From Chondrilla cf. caribensis (lineage: Eukaryota > Porifera > Demospongiae > Chondrillida > Chondrillidae): 64,000 bases of DNA. Within the stretch, counting starts at the first letter, position 1. The number at the start of each line of letters is the position of its first letter. Both the position numbers and the translations under genes were made by a program. This document shows, in pieces, positions 29,801 to 43,189 of this stretch. The notes under the pieces are model-generated. The model was not told the DNA's origin. It worked only from the letters and a program-made list of their open reading frames with translations, and did not search any database. The stretch is from assembly GCA_964020155.1 (NCBI GenBank), contig OZ026557.1, forward strand, positions 2,512,501 to 2,576,500, read 5' to 3'.

Positions 29801-31582
29801 CCATCACACACTGGCAAAATCTTTTACATTAGCTAATCGTATCACACTCTGGTATGACTCGAAGGGTTATGTTACTGTTTTTCATGTAGTACTGACCTAC
29901 AGTATACTGTCCTGTGTATCCTGTGCTACAGCCACCAATCAACAAGGTCACACTCTTGATTCCAATACTGTTTGGTCCAAACAGTGGAACAGGACAGTGA
30001 GCTACTGGATTTCCCTCCTTGTAGCTACACTTTGTGTACAACATCTCATCTTTGCCCTCAAATTTCATCCTAATGTTATCTTGATTGCTAAAAAGGTGAT
30101 GCTGTAATGGTCCATTAACCGAGAGTAGTCCTCCACTGTGTGGAGTGCCTCGTGTGGGGGACAGGCAGAGCTCACCTACAGAATGCATGGGATGAAGTGA
30201 CAAATGTTTTGGCAAGCATGCATAATAATGACTGAATGGATAGCTCGCAGCCTCAGATTCAAATTTAAACAGTTAAATTAGACAAAATTTGACCAAACAT
30301 GGATATATGCAGCAGAGATAGATTAATAATATTATGTGACAACATAAGGCCAAAATCAATGGGTTTATAGATCAATGAAGATCACCTGTATCACATTTAT
30401 TAGATAATAAGATATTGGAAGACCCAGTCCCAGTATTGTTGGACACTTCTTCATCAATCCGATACACCTGTTGTCCTGGTACACCAACATTAGTAGCATT
30501 GACAACTTGAACCACTTCATCAGTGAGAGAGTGCTCATATTTGATAGACCTCACTCCATCACCAACGTTGATACCCACCATGGCTGGGGTACCTCCAAAC
30601 CCATCACTTCCCTGACTAGCATCACCAGTGACCCATTCTATCTTGGCATAGTTGAATATGGCAAAAGAGAACAATCCATCAGTAGTCACCACCACCTGGA
30701 AGGTGTTCAGCTGGAAAAAGGAATAAAAATTTCAAAATACTAATAAATGAGATGGCACAGTGTTTTGTACACATAATATAACACTAGCTACAGTGAGTTC
30801 TTATTCACATAATGTATAGTAGACTGTTCTTTTCGATGTTGAATTTGTGAGAATACACAATGTCATGCAATTTCAGTGACGGTTAACAATACACACAATT
30901 TATTAATATCTGACCTTGTCATATTTCAAATTGTAATAACCCACATCAAACCAGGTTGCAACAAGAGCCCATTTTGGATTGAATTGATTTGCCAATAAAC
31001 ATGATTTTCTCGCTATCAATACTTTGTCAGTAATCCTCTTGATCATGTCCAGGACTGTCTGATTAGTTGTACTTCTGAAGTACACTTTACCAGGACCTTC
31101 TCTGGTATCGACGTCAGCCCAAAATGGAGCTACAAAAGCTGCTCCAACTCCTCTCTTTTCAGGAGCTTTCACAGGGAAGTCTTCAGGAGTATAGTCTGGA
31201 ACAGCAGCCTCAAACGACAGGAGACCATTGTTGTTGATCTAGTAAAGTGTAATGTGAGATATTGTATATTATGAACAAAATGAACATGAAGATTGTAGGG
31301 GAGCACACACTAATATATATTAATCGCATCAATATCAATAATTCCAAACACAAAAGGAGACATTATAGAAAGTTGGCAATCTCTTACATGAATAGTGCTG
31401 TAGAGCCTGCTGAAAAACGGAAACTTCAGAGGTACCGTGATACTAGTGGTGTTATCATCATTGGAAAAGAAGATAGTGTCTCCATTGCTCTCTCCAAAGG
31501 GAATAAATTCCTCAACAGTGAGACCTGAACCCTGCCAGGGATGGAACAGGAAGAACAATACCAGCAGAAAGTAGTGACCCAT
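24051..31582 (-). CDS. MUC4/Mesh-like NIDO-IPT-AMOP-VWD-EGF secreted protein, copy A, 11 exons
   Basis: Exons: 31582-31388, 31238-30915, 30710-30386, 30175-29897, 29672-29015, 28939-28698, 28544-27966, 27468-27217, 25839-25747, 25475-24951, 24343-24051; phases 0,0,1,1,2,1,1,1,1,1; 1,254 residues. The Met at 31582 is followed directly by a signal peptide ([18 protein letters not shown]); an upstream in-frame Met at 31693 does not help. Exons 1-3 (1-281) are NIDO ([33 protein letters not shown]). Exon 4 (282-374) is IPT/TIG-like ([11 protein letters not shown]). Exons 5-6 contain AMOP ([25 protein letters not shown]....C..Y). Exon 7 (675-867) is VWD ([19 protein letters not shown]). Exon 9 is one EGF ([12 protein letters not shown]). 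Exons 10-11 are a conserved C-terminal region I cannot name. No membrane helix is visible, unlike Mesh and MUC4, so it is probably secreted. Confidence 0.9.
24788..24865. repeat. (CA)n microsatellite
   Basis: About 78 bp of CA repeats in the last intron of copy A. Confidence 0.98.
26620..27216. repeat. CA-rich minisatellite and microsatellite in intron 8 of copy A
   Basis: Several roughly 50-bp units built around CATGTACAAATACATGCAA and CACAGATAATCAGCA are separated by (CA)n runs; two units at about 26886 and 26937 are nearly identical. The tract ends at 27216, directly against the exon 8 donor site. The matching intron of copy B has CA runs but not this expanded unit. Confidence 0.85.
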
Positions 31583-33093
31583 CTCTACTGAGTAATGCCA
31601 CCAATCACAGTTAGAGCTTCTTAAGTCTGAACTTGTATTCAAAACACAACAGTCGTATAGGTTCACTTCACCAATAACCTGATTTGGCACCACACATCAA
31701 ATTGAATTACCACCAAAGGTCCTGGATAGGGCTGGATACATGAATTCATATAAGACAGGCCTCTACACAAGACAAGAGCAAGAGTCTAACATTCATGATC
31801 AAAACCCATGCATTACCACGACATATCTACTCTTTACAAAATAGCTGAGCATGATATGGCACATATATAGTAATTACTGTAACAGTAACTCCCCATCAAA
31901 CTCCAGTACTGATGCAAAGTGAATTCTTTTCCCTCAAATCCATCAATATTAGGCTACATAATGGCTATTGTCTACATACACAGCATCTCATAACTAGTGT
32001 CAGGCACATGTAATAGATGATTTAAAATGCAGCATCTAATGCTTACTATTGTTGCCAAGCTGGCATGCAGAGAAGAAAAATAATAGTGATCTTGGCTTCT
32101 TGTTTGATCTTAAATAAAAATTGAATAATTGCAATAGGTGTGTTGTAAATAACCCCCATCCTCACTGAAACTTCCAAACTGCACAGATCACCCCAGAACC
32201 ACAAGCCTTCACCAAGTCATTTTTGGTTATATATGTCCGATACCGTCCTTTCCATGTCCTAACATGTACAAGAGAAATACAGATGCATGCTATCCAACAA
32301 GGTCAAATTTCCAGATGTGTTACTGCTGGCATGCATACATCTGTTACACACACACACGCACGCATGCACGCACGCACGCACGCACGCACACACGCACACA
32401 CGCACGCACGCACACACACTGCATATGTGCATGTCACATGTATATATCACACTATATATCACCTCATGCACAATGCTAGACACAAACATATAAATACTAA
32501 CACCATAAGACATAGTTTAGTCAAAGAGTACAGACATATTATCCAAACTATGTATATGGAAGCACGTCTGACTAGAACTAATCCAATCCTAATGAACCAT
32601 ACACTGAGGTAACTACTTTTAATAAAAAGAATACATCAGAGCACCATTTGTGCGTAAACAATCTTTGTTTTGACTAAAGTCAAACCAATTAGTAAAGTGA
32701 AACTATCCTAATAGGTTTCTGGTTGAAGCCATGTCAGAATGGCACCATTGATGTTCTATACTACAGGAGTATAAAGTGTCACTGGTGACACAACAATCCT
32801 GTTTGGGATTCTGTATGGGTCAGACAACGCATACTCAGCACATTCTTGCGATTTGATACCTACATGGAGTTAGATGAAGGCTGTAACTGTCATGCATTAT
32901 TTTACAAGCATGGAAACATAATGTGATTTATCATAACCTACCTGTTTGTGGATGCAGGAATTGTTATACAAGTTTGTGCGTTGACACATACTTGTTGCAA
33001 CGAGAGATTTATGATTCATGTACAATGAGTTTCTTCACAATTAACACATACAGGATATAACAACATTTTTAAATACATGGTGGTAAGCCTATG
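31583..33093. other. Upstream flank of copy A, duplicated at 41700-43189
   Basis: Apart from a CGCA/CA repeat at about 32348-32420, this sequence is collinear with the flank of copy B: shared words include TCTACTGAGTAATGCC, CAGCATCTCATAACTAGTGT and ACATGGTGGTAAGCCTATGA. It should hold the promoter. I see no gene in it. Confidence 0.75.
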
Positions 33094-33149
33094 ATACTTT
33101 GTTTGTTTTAATACTTTGTGCTGCTGAAATGCAGCTCCTGTCTTTGGAT

Positions 33150-33320
33150 GTGATTCATACATCTTCTGGTCATCCTTCTTTCCCCTCTGAGCTTCCTCCT
33201 TTCCCATCTAAACCTTTCCTTTTCCCCAGTCAATTTCCACTTTTCCCCTCTGATTTTCCTCTCTTCCCCTCCGAACTTCCTCCTTTCCCCTCTGAACTTG
33301 CTCCTTTTTCTTTTGGAAAT
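33150..33320. repeat. CT-rich minisatellite
   Basis: Repeats of TTTCCCCTCTGAACTTCCTCC-like units. They create a Pro/Ser/Phe-rich open frame that I do not accept as a gene. It lies between the two duplicated units. Confidence 0.8.
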
Positions 33321-33483
33321 TCAAAGTCTACAAAAAGTGAAATTGGTACTTCAGCTTTTGCTATGTACATACCTTGCATACATAAAGTGGAATCCACTTA
33401 ACATGAACAAGTATAAGACACAATAGCATTTATCATGAGCGATTGTGGACAACACAAAACCAGATATCACAAATAAATTCCTG

Positions 33484-33785
33484 GTCCAAGGGTGATGTTG
33501 AGAAGATGTCTGACTGTATAGTATGGGAGCACTACCAAGAGTGATATTGTGAAGAGGTCCAACTGTATACTAGTGTATGGGAGTACTACCAAGGGTGACG
33601 TTGTAAATAGGTATGTCTGTAATAGTATACAAGTGTACATAGGAGCACTACCAAGGGTGGTGTTGTAAAGAGGTCTGACTGTATACTAGTGTATGGGAGC
33701 ACTACCAAGAGTGATGTTGTGAAGAGGTCTGACTGTATACTAGTTTATGGGAGTACTACCAAGGATGACGTTGTGAAGAGGATCC
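33484..33785. repeat. Minisatellite, unit about 60 bp, about 5 copies
   Basis: Diverged tandem units share GGGAGCACTACCAAGAGTGA and GTGAAGAGGTC(T/C)(G/A)ACTGTATA. It sits at the junction between the two duplicated gene units. Confidence 0.9.
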
Positions 33786-33884
33786 AGACCTGGTGTGACT
33801 GAGTGATTCAAACAGTAGTGTTTATTGAATGTTGTGGTCACATATATTATTGAGTATAATATTCTATTCTAGGGATATATTATT

Positions 33885-34090
33885 GAGTATAATATTCTAG
33901 ATCAACATGCAGTAGAACACAAATGTTCATTCTTCTCTCTTCAAACCAGCTGTTCATCTGGATTAGATACCTGATCAGATGTTCCCTTAACTCACAGTTT
34001 GGCAGGACAACCCTCACAATATCTGCCAGTGGAGTCACAGATAGTCCGTTTCTCTGATAGTTGCTGCTGATGGGGAGACTGTTCAACTGG
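33885..34090 (-). pseudogene. Deletion-fused remnant of exons 10 and 11 of a NIDO/AMOP/VWD gene
   Basis: The minus strand reads [29 protein letters not shown] from exon 10, then jumps directly to the decayed 3' flank of exon 11 that is also seen at 21190-21260. The sequence between the two exons is missing. Its position downstream of copy B matches that of the remnants downstream of copy A. Confidence 0.75.
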
Positions 34091-34358
34091 TATATATATA
34101 GTTGCTGTCCGGGACACAGTTCAACCCGACTATATACTATATTATAATGTCATTATTATATAGATGTACAGTTCAGTTCTATCTATCACAACACTTTCAT
34201 CATGATTGAGCTTGAATAATTAAGGAATTGAATATTGCAGCTAGGAACTATACTTACACACTATGTGGCCTATATAACTACTACATGAATTATTGGCGTG
34301 TAAGCACCCTAGTCCAGCACACTTAATCAATAATGAATCACACATTGTTTTCCCCTTT

Positions 34359-36279
34359 TCATCCTGAACAGATGCCCGATCGGAAGACAGAGTACTTAAA
34401 CTCTGTGGCAAAGAGACTATTGACCCTGTATTCAAGATAGTTTCCTTCAATCACTGGATAGCCCTGTCCATCTCCAGCATAGAGACAGGGGCGGGGATCA
34501 TGGTCCCAGGTGAGGTCGTAGAGTAAGGCCTCAAAGGAGTGTGTTCTACCATCTCTCCTCAAGGTCACATCATACCGGGGAAACTGAGGAGGTTCAGAAT
34601 CCTCTAAATCTGTGATTCTCTCTATCATAACAGGGATATTCCAAAATTGACCTAAAAAAGAGTGTACAGGCAAAAAATAGCATAAGAACATATGACGTAC
34701 ATATGTGTGGTATGATTACATACATAATAATAAAAGTTTACTGGGTCTGACACATCTCATGTAATATTATGTACATCATGCATGATAAATTCTGCAACAT
34801 TGTATTTCATAGGATTTGCAAAATGAACATCTAGGATTATAAGGATTCATAGTTAGGAATTACTTTCTCCTCCAAATAACAGCTACATGGGAATTCTCAT
34901 GAAAATGAAATGTCCATCAAATCTGGTTATTGATTCGAAAATATGGCATACTTGCATTTTCTTCAGACACACCCCATCACATATATTTATATTAGAATCT
35001 GTAAGCATTCATGTTGGTGTGTAAACAAGTGAACATTCCAATTACGCAATGTACACTCATACACTCTTACGCATACACATGCAGGAATACGCTTGTGTAT
35101 ACAATACACACATGCATGTACACACATGCACACACACACACACACATGGATAAATTAAAAAGAACACACAAGGTACATGCATACGTACAATGGCAAAGTA
35201 TACACCAGAATACCTATCAAGCCATGTGATGTTGCTCTGAAGTTGAGCATTCTGGATAGATACAGCTCCAACCGTTCTTGACCATTAGCTGGCAACCTCC
35301 CACATTTCACTCTGATGACAACATCCCTGAACTCACAGTTTGGCAGGACGACCCTCACACCATCTGCCAGTCGAGTCACAGAAAGTCCGTTTCTCTGATA
35401 GTTGCTGCTGATGGGGACACCGTTCAACCTGACCTGACAGCTGGCAGCATCCACTTGTACCCTCACACATGTCTGGTTGTCGTCAATACCAAGGATTCCT
35501 ACTTGACTGAGCAGTGTCTCTGATATGTGGTTTCTTTGTCTGTCATACTTTGCATTCACGCTCACACAAGCATCAGAGACGAGAGAAAAGAATCTACTAG
35601 CTCTTCCATGAACCTGGTAACAGAGTGAAATACTCTCAGCATCACCAAACAGTCCCCTAGCAGCTTCGTCAACAAGGAGAGGGGCAGTGAACAAAGTAGT
35701 CTGGCTCATTCTGTCGTCTGCCACCTTGAACACGAGAGCTGTACATATAAGGAAACACAGAGCAAACTGACAATCAAAAATGCATTTTGTAACCTGCTAT
35801 GTTATCAGACACATATTGACTTATTATTACAAACAGTACATGTAAATAACAATTCTGAGTAATACATTCAGAGTAGACTTCCATAGAATACAACAAGTGT
35901 AGCCACTACTACCCTCTAACTAACTACTACTCCGTGTACTAGGTGACACATATAGGTGACTTCAAACAGTGAAGAAACTACTGCTCACATTCACAATGCA
36001 GTCCTGTATACTCAGCAGTGCAGCTGCAGGTGTCGTTGAGAACACACTCCCCATCATTTTGACATGGAGGATCACAGACCACTGAGAGAGTATTAACATT
36101 ACAGAATCAACATAATTTAGTTTAATCAGTAGAAAAATAAATAATTTAAATGTCATAGATGAATCTACATAGATACCAAATAGCGGGGAAAATGGCAGGT
36201 ACAAAATCTGGCAGATTTTTTCAAAAATGGTGATTGGTGCTCTTTATACTTGGCAGGTTCGCCCAAATATTTTTCACGG

Positions 36280-36310
<31 letters not shown>

Positions 36311-36869
36311 GTTGATTCTTCTGTACTCTTAACGCACATTAGTTATTACATCATAATATAAGCTCGATATTTAATAGCTGTTTCGTATATAAGGGAAAAG
36401 TTGCCGAGTGAGAGGTAATCCAGCTATAGGAAGGATGGAAATGACATGTGAGAGTGACAGGTGAGAGAACCGTCCTCCAAAGAAAACTATAAGCTACTTG
36501 AGCACTATCATCTAGAGACAGGGGGACAATTATATGCACAGTAACAACACCAAGGTGTTTCCTGAACAATCTATATACCTCAATAAAGGTACGTCACTAT
36601 TATGGACACAATGAAATCAATTTGGGTGGTTACAAAATTTGGCAGATTTCCTGGAAATCCCAAAATGCCAAATTAAACCCACCACCTATATCTTCAGATA
36701 TATATACGGTATATGTGTACACTGCATTTGTACACCTAACAATGTACACTCATACATCCATACGCACACATGAATGACCACACATGTGCATACAATACAC
36801 ATATGTACGTACATTCACAAAATCTTATACGCATATACACAATCACATCTCTCTCTCTCACACACACAT

Positions 36870-36928
<59 letters not shown>

Positions 36929-36936
36929 CACACACA

Positions 36937-36995
<59 letters not shown>

Positions 36996-39900
36996 GGATA
37001 TGTTTCAGCCACTCTTCTGTTGAACTCCATCACACTCTCCATGGTGGACTCGCCCACTGCGAGATTATTGGTCACAGCAACATCAAACAGACACTCTGTG
37101 TCATTACCACACAGCTCCATTGCCTCATCTCTGATATTTGTGGGAATCTCAGGAGTACCAAAAGTGGGAACAAATGAAGTGTTGATAACTTCACTTCGGT
37201 TAATTCTGTCATAGCAGAAAATAGTCAAATCATCCTTTACAGACCCTGCAGCATTAGCGAAACACAATAATGGATAATATCATAAAATTAGCTAAACCAT
37301 TAAATTAAGGATGGCTTCATAAATGTGTGTGCAATACCGTTCACTCTGTACTTACGTATGTCAACAATATTAACCAATTTAATGTTAACAGAATATTCTT
37401 ATTTAAATTAACTGCTGCAGCAATAAAGCATCTTATATGCAAATGGACAGTAAGTATGGCAGTAGCCATTTTGTACATGTGAAGCATGAGGAAGGCAGCA
37501 AGTTTATTTGGCTATGGCACACTTGTAATTGTCATTAAAACTTGTTAATAAATTGACAAACAACTCACTGATCATCTCCAATAACAATGAATTAAGTATC
37601 CAATTATCCTATTTTATATGGAATCATATAGCGCAATAACTGAATTACCTCTCAGACTGGTAGGGCTGTAGCAGATGCAGACACTTTAGTTTGATTATAA
37701 CCGGAGCTTTGCCATCATAATCAAACTAAACTGTCTTCATCTCTGTTGCAGCCCTACCAGAGGTGATATAATTGTTATATTCTAGTGAGTAGATGAATAT
37801 AATAGTAACAGTTACTATATTAATTGAAGCTACTTAACCCTATTTTGCTAATGCAACAGCAATTATTATGTGTGTTAATCATCGATGTTCAGGCTTTCAT
37901 TTCCAAAGTTGGCAATTACAAACAGCACATTGTACTACGAAACGCATTACGCCCAATGAAATACTGACTAACAATCCCATATTAACACCGCCTCCTCACA
38001 TGTTTGTCCAAAATTGTAGAAAATGTCTTCTTCTAAGGAGTTTGAGGGGATGGTTGAACCATCTGGAGTGAGAAAGTCATCCTCGGTGTTGTCGTTCCAG
38101 GTCCCCAAGAGCCCCTTAGTGTGGTTCTTGAAGGTGGCAGGCATCGTGAGACGCACATTCAGTATCTCATTCTCCCCAGTGACACTCAGGATGACTCCCG
38201 TTGTGAAGGTGATGTTAGCGGTCTTTTCCAACATGTGTGAAACTGTGAAACCATCAAATTCCTGCAGTTGTTCTTCAAAAAATAATATCTTCTCACAGTT
38301 AACATAAACGTCAACACCAAAACGTTCATTGAACTCAAGTTGCAGTCTGTCTTGTCCATTTTGCTGAGCTGCTACAGCAGAAATCACCGTTGCCTTAAAA
38401 ACACTCCCACCATTATCCAGTTCTGAAGTACTTGCAAGCGAGGCATCAGCTGTACGAACCTGTAGCAAAATTTTAGAATCACCACTGTTGGCATCAACCA
38501 ACGTGTATTCTCCAAGACCATTGAAGGTGTAGGGGAGACCATCAAAGGTTCTGAAGTGTGGGTCACCGAACAACATACCTAGGAGTAAATTGTAGAAATG
38601 TAAAATGAAGGGTAACCTATAAGGGTATATGATTAACATTCGCTGATAATAATTAAAATAACATGTAATGCAGTTAATCATGATAATTAAAATAACATGT
38701 CGTGCAGTTGATAAATCAAATCCAACCTACAATTGTATATGCATCTTCTTATTTCTCACCAACGTTTGGTTGTATATAATTATTTGACGATGATGCAGGA
38801 CGTTTCTTTAAATAATCAATGCACTTTTGATCCGGTGTCTTAGGTTCAGTACAGCAGACAAGGAAAGGCCAAAGATCCTTCCGAAAGTGGTCAAGATAGG
38901 TGTCTCCTGGTTGGGGCCTCCTGGGAAGTCCAGCTCCTGGTTTGCTGATCACTAGAGTACCATTAGCATCATAGCAACACTGACCGGTATACACCTTAGT
39001 ACCAGGTCTAAAGAGTATTAATAGGTAAATCATACATAATATCTTGTATGATGCTACAAGACATAGTGTCATAATGACTGTACCTTTGCACAATTCTGAA
39101 GCATATATTTGCTTTAGGGTTTGTATAACAGTTGAAGTGTGCTTTAGATCCCTCCACACATCCAGGATCACCCTCAAGTTTCGGGTCAAAGAAAGCTTGG
39201 TTGGCATTTTGTGGACATGGGGGTGGAGTATCGAATACAGCAGAGTCCTTGATGTTGTCGCAAGGATGGCTGCTACCTGATTGCCCAAAAAAACCAGCCG
39301 GTACATATGAAATCAGAGGTGTGCTAGCAAACACTTCTATTCCATTGACAACTGCTGTGACCCGTATAAACAACAATGAGGGTGGAGGATTGCTGGTATC
39401 ATTAGGGTTTGTAGGTGTGAGCTTAGGAAAAATTACAGCTTTTCTGTCATTGGTGGTGTAGGAGTCTCCTGTGAGATTATTACTGCCTAAGTCAATTGTT
39501 CCCCATCCTGATGTATCATCAGATTCAGTCTCATTATAGGAGACACCTGGTCCTGTAAAGTGTGCAAAAATCCTTACTTTCACCTCACTAATACCAGAGA
39601 TTTCATTAGTAGCAAAATTATCCTCAGGATTCCATTTGATGCAAACCTCGTCTTGAGTTCTAAGTACTGCCCTAGAGAAGTTTTCCTTGCAGTCTTTGTC
39701 GAACACTTGAAGTAAACCATCTATGAAGATAGTAGGCTCCCCTACAAATAGGAATTATAGAAAAATTCCATTTGTGGAGATGCCACAAGAGAACATAGTA
39801 GAGTTGAACCAACATGATATTTGAGTGAACGTTTCCAGGCGTAACATGTATGTAGTAATATAACTAGAAAATAAGTAGCACACTATAATACCATTGCAGC

Positions 39901-41699
39901 CATCACACACTGGCAAAATCTTTTACATTAGCTAATCATATCACACTCTAGTATGACTCGAAGGGTTATGTTACTGTTTTCCATGTAGTACTGACCTACA
40001 GTATACTGTCCTGTGTGTCCTGTGCTACAGCCACCAATCAGCAATGTCACATTCTTGATTCCAATACTGTTTGGTCCGAACAGTGGAACAGGACAGTAAG
40101 CTATTGGGTCCCCTTCTTTGTAGCTACACTTCGTGTGCAACACCTCGAGAGCATCTTTGCCCTCAAATTTCAACCTAATGTTATCTTTATTGCTAAGGAG
40201 GTACTGCTGTAATGGTCCATTAACCAAGAGTAGTCCTCCACTGTGTGGAGTACCGCGTGAGGGGGACAGGCAGAGCTCACCTACAGAATACATGGAATTA
40301 AGTGACAAAATATGGCAAACATGCACAATAATGACTGAATGGATAGCTCACAGCCTCAGATTCAAATTTAAACTGTTTGAAAATAAAACAAAATTATACA
40401 GAATTTGTCCAAACATGGATATATGCAGCAGACATAGATCAATATGTGACAACATCAGGCCAAAATCAATGGGTTTATAGATCAATGAAGATCACCTGTA
40501 TCACATTTATTAGAAAAAAAGGGATTGGAAGGCCCAGTCCCAGTACTATTGGACACTTCATCGTCGATCCGATACACCAGTTGTCCTGGTACACCAACAT
40601 TAGTAGCACTGACAACTTGAACCACTTCATCAGTGAGAGAGTGCTCATATTTGATGGCCCTCACTCCATCACCAACGTTGATACCCACCATGGCTGGGGT
40701 ACCTCCAAACCCATCACTTCCCTGACTAGCATCACCAGTGACCCATTCTATCTTGGCATAGTTGAATATGGCAAAGGAGAACAGTCCGTCAGTAGTCACC
40801 ACCACCTGGAAGGTGTTCAGCTGGAGAAAGCAAGGAATATTTCAAAATACTAATAAATACTAATGGATGAGATGACATCGTATTTTGTACACATTATATA
40901 ACACTAGTTACAGTGATATAAATGTATAGTAGACTTTTCTTTTTGAAGTTGAATTTGTGAGAATGTGCAATGTAATGCAATTTCATTTGAGGCTAACCAT
41001 ACACACAATTGAATTCATACCTTGTCATAATGGAGTTCGTAATAACCCACATCAAACCAGGTAGCAACAAGAGCCCATTTTGGATTGAATTTATTTGCAA
41101 ATAAACATGATTTTTTCTCATATTTTATCAATATTTTGTCAGTAATCTTCTTGATCATACTCAGGACTGTCTGATTATCTGTACTTCTGAAGTACACTTT
41201 GCCAGTACCTCCCCTGGTATCGACATCAGCCCAAAACGGAGCTACAAAAGCTGCTCCAACTCCTCTCTTTTCAGGAGCTTTCACAGGGAAGTCTTCTGGA
41301 GTATAGTCTTGAACAGCAGCCTCAAATGACAGAAGACCATTGTTGTTGATCTAGTAAAAGTGTAATGTGAGGCATTGTACATTATGAACAAAATGAACAT
41401 GAAGATTGTGGGGGAGCACACACTGATATATTATATATATCGCAACAATATCAATAATTCCAAACCACAAAAGGAGACATTAAAGAAGGTTGGCAATCTC
41501 TCACATGAATAGTGCTGTAGAGCCTGCCAAAAAACGGAAACTTCAGAGGTACTGTGATACTAGTGGTGTTGTCATCATTGGAAAAGAAGACAGTGTCTCC
41601 ATTGCTCTCTCCAAAGGGAATAAATTTGTCAACAGTGAGACCTGAACCCTGCCAGGGATGGAACAGGAAGAACAATACCAGCAGAGAGTACTGACCCAT
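34359..41699 (-). CDS. MUC4/Mesh-like NIDO-IPT-AMOP-VWD-EGF secreted protein, copy B, 11 exons
   Basis: Exons: 41699-41505, 41350-41021, 40820-40496, 40280-39996, 39741-39084, 39007-38760, 38578-38000, 37245-36994, 36081-35989, 35738-35214, 34651-34359; phases identical to copy A; 1,260 residues. The domain order is the same: signal peptide ([18 protein letters not shown]), NIDO, IPT/TIG-like, AMOP, VWD ([10 protein letters not shown]), one EGF, conserved C-terminal region. Exons 1, 3, 5, 7, 8, 9, 10 and 11 have exactly the same length as in copy A; exons 2, 4 and 6 are each 6 bp longer. Exons 7 and 10 are almost identical to copy A, while exons 5 and 6 differ at more positions. All frames are open, so both copies look functional. 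Intron 7 has a hairpin insertion absent from copy A. Confidence 0.9.
36862..36993. repeat. (CA)n microsatellite abutting a splice donor
   Basis: About 130 bp of CA repeats with rare interruptions. The tract ends at the exon 8 donor of copy B, so on the coding strand the intron begins GTGTGTGT. Confidence 0.97.
37657..37760. repeat. Hairpin (MITE-like) insertion in intron 7 of copy B
   Basis: Imperfect inverted arms of about 44 bp (left arm begins CTGGTAGGGCTG, right arm ends CAGCCCTACCAG) around a short centre. The corresponding intron of copy A lacks it. Confidence 0.8.
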
Positions 41700-42467
41700 C
41701 TCTACTGAGTAATGCCACCAATCACAGTTAGAGCTTCTTAAGTCTGAACTTGTATTCAAAACACAACAGTCGTATAGGTTCACTTCACCAATAACCTGAT
41801 TTGGCACCACACATCAAATTGAATTACCAGCAAAGATCCCAGGTAGGGCTGGATATATGGATTCATATACATGAATCCAGTCTCCTTCAAGTGTCTAAAA
41901 TTCAAAACCCATGCATTGCCATGATATATGTACTCTTTAAGTAATAGCAGAACATGTTATGGCATATAGTAATTACTGTAGCAATTAACATGTGTATAAT
42001 ATATGTGTACTCCCCATCAAACACTGTTGCAAAGTGAATCTTTTCCCCAAATCCATCATTATTGATTAAGCTACACAATGTCTATTGTCTACATACACAG
42101 CATCTCATAACTAGTGTCAGGGACATGTAATAGATGTTAAGATACAGCATCTACTATGCTTACTAGAGAATAAAAGTAATAGTGGTCTTGGATCCTTATT
42201 TGATGCCAAATATAATATAAATAATTGCTAAGTATATACGTATATGTAAGTAACCCCCATCCTCACTGAAACATGCACAACTGCACAGATCACACCAGAA
42301 CTACAAGCCTTCACCAAGTCATTTTTGGTTATGTATGCTGGAGTATCTTTCGATACCATAACATGTGAGAACAATACAGATGTATGCTATCCAACAGGGT
42401 CAAATGTCATACAAGATGTGTTACTGCTGGTATGTATACATCTGTTACACGCACGCACGCACGCACC

Positions 42468-42542
<75 letters not shown>

Positions 42543-43189
42543 ACACTGCACATGTGCACATTCCTCGTGTATAATACACTATATATAACTCACCTCTTGC
42601 ACAATGCTAATAAATACTAACACTATAAAGCATAGTTCAGTCAAAATGTATAGACATGTTATCCAAACTATGCATATGGAAACATATTGGACTAGAACTA
42701 ATCTAATCCGAATGAATCGTACACCAGGGTAACTACTTATTAAAAACACTACCTCAGAGTACCTTTTTTCGTGCGTAAACAAATCTTTGTTTTGAATAGA
42801 GTTAAACCAATTAGTGAAGTGAAACTATCCTAATAGGTTTCTGGTTGAAGCCATATCAAAATGGCACCATTGATACTACAGGAGTATGAAGTGTCAATTA
42901 TGACACAACAAATGCAATTCTGTATGCGTTAAACAATGCATATAATTATACTCAGCACATTCTTACAATTTTATACCTACATGGAGTTATGTGAAGGCTG
43001 TAACTGTCATACATTTTCATACAAGCATGGAAATAAACTGTGATTTATCATAACCTACCTGTTTGTGGATGCAGAAATTGTTCTACAAGTTTGTGCATTG
43101 ACACATAATTCATGTACAATGAATCACTTCAAAATCAACACATACAGAATAAAACAACATATTAAATACATGGTGGTAAGCCTATGACT
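41700..43189. other. Upstream flank of copy B, with (CA)n at 42470-42545
   Basis: Collinear with the flank of copy A (31583-33093) except for indels and the CA tract. The similarity stops near 43189, which sets one border of the duplicated unit. I see no gene. Confidence 0.75.

Noticed and set aside
33099..33401. Plus-strand frame rich in Pro, Phe and Ser
   Set aside because: It translates a CT-rich minisatellite, has no signal or domain, and no partner exons.
33885..34090. Treating the exon 10/11 fusion as a separate short gene
   Set aside because: It has no start context or signal, and it joins exon sequence to the 3' flank of another exon, so it is a deletion remnant.
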